Below are positions 61,560 through 64,000 of a stretch of DNA of 64,000 nt, piece after piece (the stretch's first letter is position 1; every line of letters starts with the position of its first letter). This DNA is from Metallosphaera tengchongensis. GTDB taxonomy: Archaea; Thermoproteota; Thermoprotei_A; Sulfolobales; Sulfolobaceae. A program made the position numbers and the translations under genes. A model generated the notes under the pieces. The model was given only the letters and a program-made list of their open reading frames with translations. It did not search any database and was not told where the DNA came from. Location of the stretch: contig NZ_CP049074.1 in NCBI RefSeq assembly GCF_013343295.1, positions 477,501-541,500 of the forward strand, given 5' to 3'.

Positions 61560-62228
61560 CTACGCGTAGTGTTTCAAGATCTCCATCATCTTTCTTCCGT
61601 TCTCAAGCATCCATTGGTCGTTATTGAAGAAAACGTAGACCCTTTTGGGGCTCAGTTCCACTATTTTCATGACGTCTTCCCTCAAATCTTCATCCCGGTA
61701 ATTGTAAAGGTACCAGTCTCCTCTTCCGTGCATCCGGAGATATACAGTGTCGGAACTCATGGCAATGATGACCCCGATAGGCGAGTCGATAGACACCTGA
61801 GTGGATTCTAGGTGTAGATTTGCCTTGTACCACTCAGTGTCTCTGAACTCAATAGCCATTTTCCTCCCTACCTCATGTTCAAACTTGATCACTCTGTCCA
61901 TGTTTTCCTGGTTTAGCTTAAAGGAAGGAGGAAGCTGGAAGAGGTAGAAGTCAGGGTTCAGCCCTTCAACGCTTTCCTTGAACTGATGCCAAGCATCAAG
62001 ACTACTAAGCCTCTCCACATGAGTGATGGACCTGTGGACCTTAATTGACCACCTTATTTTGTGTTGTTTCCATTCATCCACTTGCCTTTTAGTCGGGACA
62101 CGATAGAAACTGAAGTTAAGTTCTACCGCATTGAAACCCGTGTTCTCTTCATACCAAGATAAGTTCCTACCCTTGTTCCAGCTGTAGGACCATCCGGACG
62201 TACCTACATAGATTTCCATGAATTTCAT
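61560..62228 (-). CDS. DUF72 family protein
   Basis: About 222 residues with the DUF72 TIM-barrel pattern: EIYVGTSGWSYSWNKG at the start, GFNAVELNFSFYRVP, WSIKVHRSITH, FQLPPSFK, MAIEFRDTEWY, YLRMHGRGDWY and VYVFFNND. The family is widespread and uncharacterised biochemically. ATG 62228 (or 62219, giving the exact family start MEIYVG) is preferred over the in-frame upstream codons, since the extra 24 residues are hydrophilic and not conserved. The gene stands alone. Confidence 0.88.
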   Translation of the reverse strand: MKFMEIYVGTSGWSYSWNKGRNLSWYEENTGFNAVELNFSFYRVPTKRQVDEWKQHKIRWSIKVHRSITHVERLSSLDAWHQFKESVEGLNPDFYLFQLPPSFKLNQENMDRVIKFEHEVGRKMAIEFRDTEWYKANLHLESTQVSIDSPIGVIIAMSSDTVYLRMHGRGDWYLYNYRDEDLREDVMKIVELSPKRVYVFFNNDQWMLENGRKMMEILKHYA

Positions 62229-62448
62229 CTTCTTTACAAGGGTTAAATTCCTCTTGTCTTGAGTTCGTTCTTTTGCAGGGATCTCCTGAGACGTTCCCAC
62301 CCTAGCCTTTCATTACCACTTCGCCTTACTTGTGTACCATTTGGTTATGTATGCTATCTAGGAACAGCTGGTAAAGTTGGAATAACTACTTCTTCGTGCC
62401 TAAGGTCAACTCGGTGACTAGATCCCCTTGTGGTGGTTAAGGATAGGC

Positions 62449-62486
62449 TATGACCTCCTCCCCGCCATAAATGCAGGGTTTCCCAT
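62449..62486 (-). repeat. IS605/IS607 right-end trace
   Basis: On the minus strand CGATGGGAAACCCTGCATTT precedes ATGGCGGGGAGGAGGTCATA. That is the G/C-rich right-end motif also present at 62962-63000 and 3457-3480. No transposase sequence is attached. The 348-bp gap 62229-62576 contains nothing else. Confidence 0.5.
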
Positions 62487-62576
62487 CGTTTATAACTAAC
62501 GTATAGCACCAAGGAAATTATTCGTGATGAGGTGTCATACCTTCACACTTTGGGCATGTCTAGGACACTATCCCTA

Positions 62577-62906
62577 TTACTCATACTCCCTCCATACCTT
62601 ACCGCAACTTGTGCACTTGTAGAACCTAGTTGGAGGTTCATCTGCAGCCCTGGTCTGTAACATCCAGAAATAGACCTCATCGTTCTTGCAATTTGGACAT
62701 ACTACCCCCTTCATTCTTTGCGTCCCTGTTGGCATTTCCGTCTCAATCACAATCATTCTTTCGTGTTCCGAATGCTTTATTTTAGACGAAATCACGTCCG
62801 ATTTAACTGCCTCCTCTTCATATCCGCACTTGATGCATCTGTAAACGGACTTACCGTTAACTTTCCTTGGAGTCATCATGGATTTACATTTAGGGCAAAA
62901 CTTCAA
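62577..62906 (-). CDS. tfs: Transcription factor S (TFIIS-like RNA cleavage factor)
   Basis: A 109-residue protein with two zinc ribbons. The N-terminal one (CPKCKSM...CIKCGYEE) binds RNA polymerase. The C-terminal one (CPNCKNDE...CTSCGKVWRE) reaches the active site. The acidic DE pair in TRAADEPPTRFYKC, essential for stimulating transcript cleavage, is intact. That argues for a genuine cleavage factor rather than an inhibitory TFS4-type paralogue. Confidence 0.95.
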   Translation of the reverse strand: MKFCPKCKSMMTPRKVNGKSVYRCIKCGYEEEAVKSDVISSKIKHSEHERMIVIETEMPTGTQRMKGVVCPNCKNDEVYFWMLQTRAADEPPTRFYKCTSCGKVWREYE

Positions 62907-62961
62907 GGTGAGTCAATCATACTACGTTGTCATCTTTTTTTAACTTTTTGGATCTTTTGAG

Positions 62962-63219
62962 GTTGACGTCCTCCCCGCCATGGCGAGGGCTCCCCTCATC
63001 TGTCCGGTTTACATCCCTCATCTGGGGGGATAGTCGAGAGGCTCAGAGAACCCTCCCATACAGGTTCATAACTGCGGTGACGTCCCTGTCCTCATAACCA
63101 CAGTTAACATAACGATAATATACATGGGCCAGGTCTGGGCAAGACTTCTTTAGGTACAAAGTCCTTAGCAATCCAGATCATATAGACATAACGGTCTCAC
63201 GGAAACTGTCGACTACGGC
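62962..63219 (-). mobile_element. 258-bp internally deleted IS607/IS605-type element
   Basis: Minus strand: left end GCCGTAGTCGACAGTTTCCG at 63219-63200, then about 80 bases of unassigned sequence. A TnpB C-terminus follows (RYVNCGYEDRDVTAVMNLYG then RV) and the right end finishes CGCCATGGCGGGGAGGACGT. The TnpB type (DRDVTAVMNLYG) differs from the SDVNGALN type of the other remnants, yet the left end is the same. The left end overlaps the 3' end of the next gene and supplies its stop codon. Confidence 0.7.
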
Positions 63220-63452
63220 TTATCTATGGGTTTATCTAAACTCCTCTTTATCATCTGGACTATCCTTCCACACTCCTCCACCAAGGCGCCCTGGTAACCT
63301 CTCCCCACGTGAAAGTTACTGAAATTTACTTCCATCTTTACCCTGCTCTCCTCGAACTCCTTCAAAGACAGGAAGAGGTGCTCAAGAAGGTTACCCCTAA
63401 AGACGCAGACCTCCCCTGTAGGAAGGAGTATTGCAGTCCTGGTCTGTTTCAA
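63213..63452 (-). CDS. Small conserved-looking protein downstream of rpoL
   Basis: A 79-residue protein starting 4 bases inside the end of rpoL, hence in the same operon. It has a short beta/alpha pattern (TAILLPTGEVCVFRGNLLEH) and a C-terminal helix (CGRIVQMIKRSL). I do not recognise the family. The last few codons and the stop (CCG TAG) lie within the left end of the adjoining transposon fragment, so the original C-terminus has been replaced. Confidence 0.6.
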   Translation of the reverse strand: MKQTRTAILLPTGEVCVFRGNLLEHLFLSLKEFEESRVKMEVNFSNFHVGRGYQGALVEECGRIVQMIKRSLDKPIDKP

Positions 63453-63721
63453 ATCTTCTCCAGGTCCTTAATGAAGGAGTTCCCTAAGCTTATTACGTCC
63501 TCGATTGCCTTGTTAATTGCCTCCTTTGGGGAAATTGAGCCGTCCGTAGAGATCCTTAAGATTATCTCGTCCTTTAATGGGTGCGGTAGAAAGTAAGTAG
63601 CTAACAGCACTCCCTTCACTTGCCTAAGCCTGTTGGCTAGGAGGTTCCCCAGGGTGTGGTCCTCCCCCATGATCCTTAGCTCTAAGTAGTCCTGGGACTC
63701 CTTTTCAACTGCGATTTCCAT
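63449..63721 (-). CDS. rpoL: RNA polymerase subunit Rpo11 (RpoL)
   Basis: A 90-residue subunit homologous to eukaryotic Rpb11 and to the bacterial alpha N-terminal domain. The family signature is LRIMGEDHTLGNLLANRLRQ, followed by ATYFLPHPLKDEIILRI. It pairs with RpoD to seed polymerase assembly. It overlaps csl4 by 17 bases and the following small gene by 4. Confidence 0.96.
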   Translation of the reverse strand: MEIAVEKESQDYLELRIMGEDHTLGNLLANRLRQVKGVLLATYFLPHPLKDEIILRISTDGSISPKEAINKAIEDVISLGNSFIKDLEKI

Positions 63722-64000
63722 TTCCCCTCACCGAATAAGGACCGACTTTTCTACTCTCCACATTACCACACAAAGGGCACTTTAAATGTTCATCGTCTAC
63801 TTTAAGCATGGGGGTTCCGCACACTGAGCAGAGGGCGTAAATAACCCCCAGATCCTTCCCCCTTAGACTGAGCTGAAGGGGATAGGTGAAGGATATGGGT
63901 CTAGCCCTAATTACGTCACCTGGTCTGACCAAATCCCTTATGTTCTTGGCGTGCTTGTGGGAGGCTTGGGATACGTGTAGGTAACCCGTAATGGAGGGGC
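63705..64000 (-). CDS. csl4: Exosome subunit Csl4 (partial)
   Basis: The 3' part of the gene runs off the window edge. The frame continues upstream of the TTG at 63932 with GYLHVSQASHKHAKNIRDL, so the true start is outside. Visible are the end of an S1 domain (RPGDVIRARPISFTYPLQLS) and a C-terminal zinc ribbon (CSVCGTPM...CPLCGNVE), the Csl4 order. Csl4 forms the RNA-binding cap of the exosome. It precedes rpoL with a 17-base overlap. Confidence 0.9.
   Translation of the reverse strand, partial: PSITGYLHVSQASHKHAKNIRDLVRPGDVIRARPISFTYPLQLSLRGKDLGVIYALCSVCGTPMLKVDDEHLKCPLCGNVESRKVGPYSVRGNGNRS

Overview
The window comes from a thermoacidophilic archaeon of the order Sulfolobales. The evidence is a SlaA/SlaB S-layer pair, PCNA2-PriS-Gins15 and L44e-S27e-aIF2alpha-Nop10 gene strings, tRNA genes split by short BHB-type introns, TATA-box promoters very close to start codons, and abundant IS607/IS605-type debris. 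Base composition looks near 48-50% GC, which fits Metallosphaera, Aramenus or Sulfodiicoccus better than Saccharolobus; the genus cannot be fixed from the window alone.

Layout. 0-0.55 kb is the 3' end of the 23S rRNA gene. 0.6-3.8 kb is decayed DNA holding one IS607-type element with an intact serine recombinase. 3.8-11.2 kb is a homoprotocatechuate (4-hydroxyphenylacetate) catabolic cluster: MFS carrier, HTH_10 regulator, semialdehyde dehydrogenase, extradiol dioxygenase, HpaB monooxygenase and a FAH-family hydrolase. 11.3-14.7 kb has an SDR, a TatD hydrolase and a tungstate/molybdate ABC pair without its ATPase. 14.7-21.5 kb carries tRNA-Pro and an RNA-maturation neighbourhood (cca, thpR, RNase Z, tRNA G10 methyltransferase, COG1325, a UPF0200 kinase and a COG2112 kinase). 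22.2-26.1 kb has three paralogous type IV pilins with near-identical promoters, interleaved with a GPN GTPase and prs. 26.2-28.5 kb is the replication string and tRNA-Ile. 29.5-33.8 kb has a membrane Ser/Thr kinase and an ornithine-cyclodeaminase homologue. 34.2-38.2 kb has the translation string and the oligosaccharyltransferase AglB. 39-60.8 kb is a cell-surface island: slaA, slaB, three very large membrane proteins (two of them paralogues), a GT4, a sugar-nucleotide pathway operon, an ABC exporter operon and a GT2. 61.5-64 kb has DUF72, TFS, RpoL and the end of csl4.

How the parts fit. AglB, the GT4 and GT2, the nucleotidyltransferase, the phosphoglucose/phosphomannose isomerase and the sugar kinase can supply and attach glycans to the Asn-rich S-layer proteins and pilins. 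The aromatic cluster covers uptake, ring hydroxylation, meta-cleavage, aldehyde oxidation and decarboxylation.

The least conventional content is mobile and repeated DNA. There are five copies of a roughly 275-bp structured non-coding element that shares its left end with the IS607 element. At least eight truncated TnpB tails each keep the C-terminus plus the adjoining omega-RNA-like 3' region, while no intact tnpB is present. A pilin family has two members sharing 290 bp with no difference across promoter and N-terminus, followed by an abrupt switch to divergent sequence.
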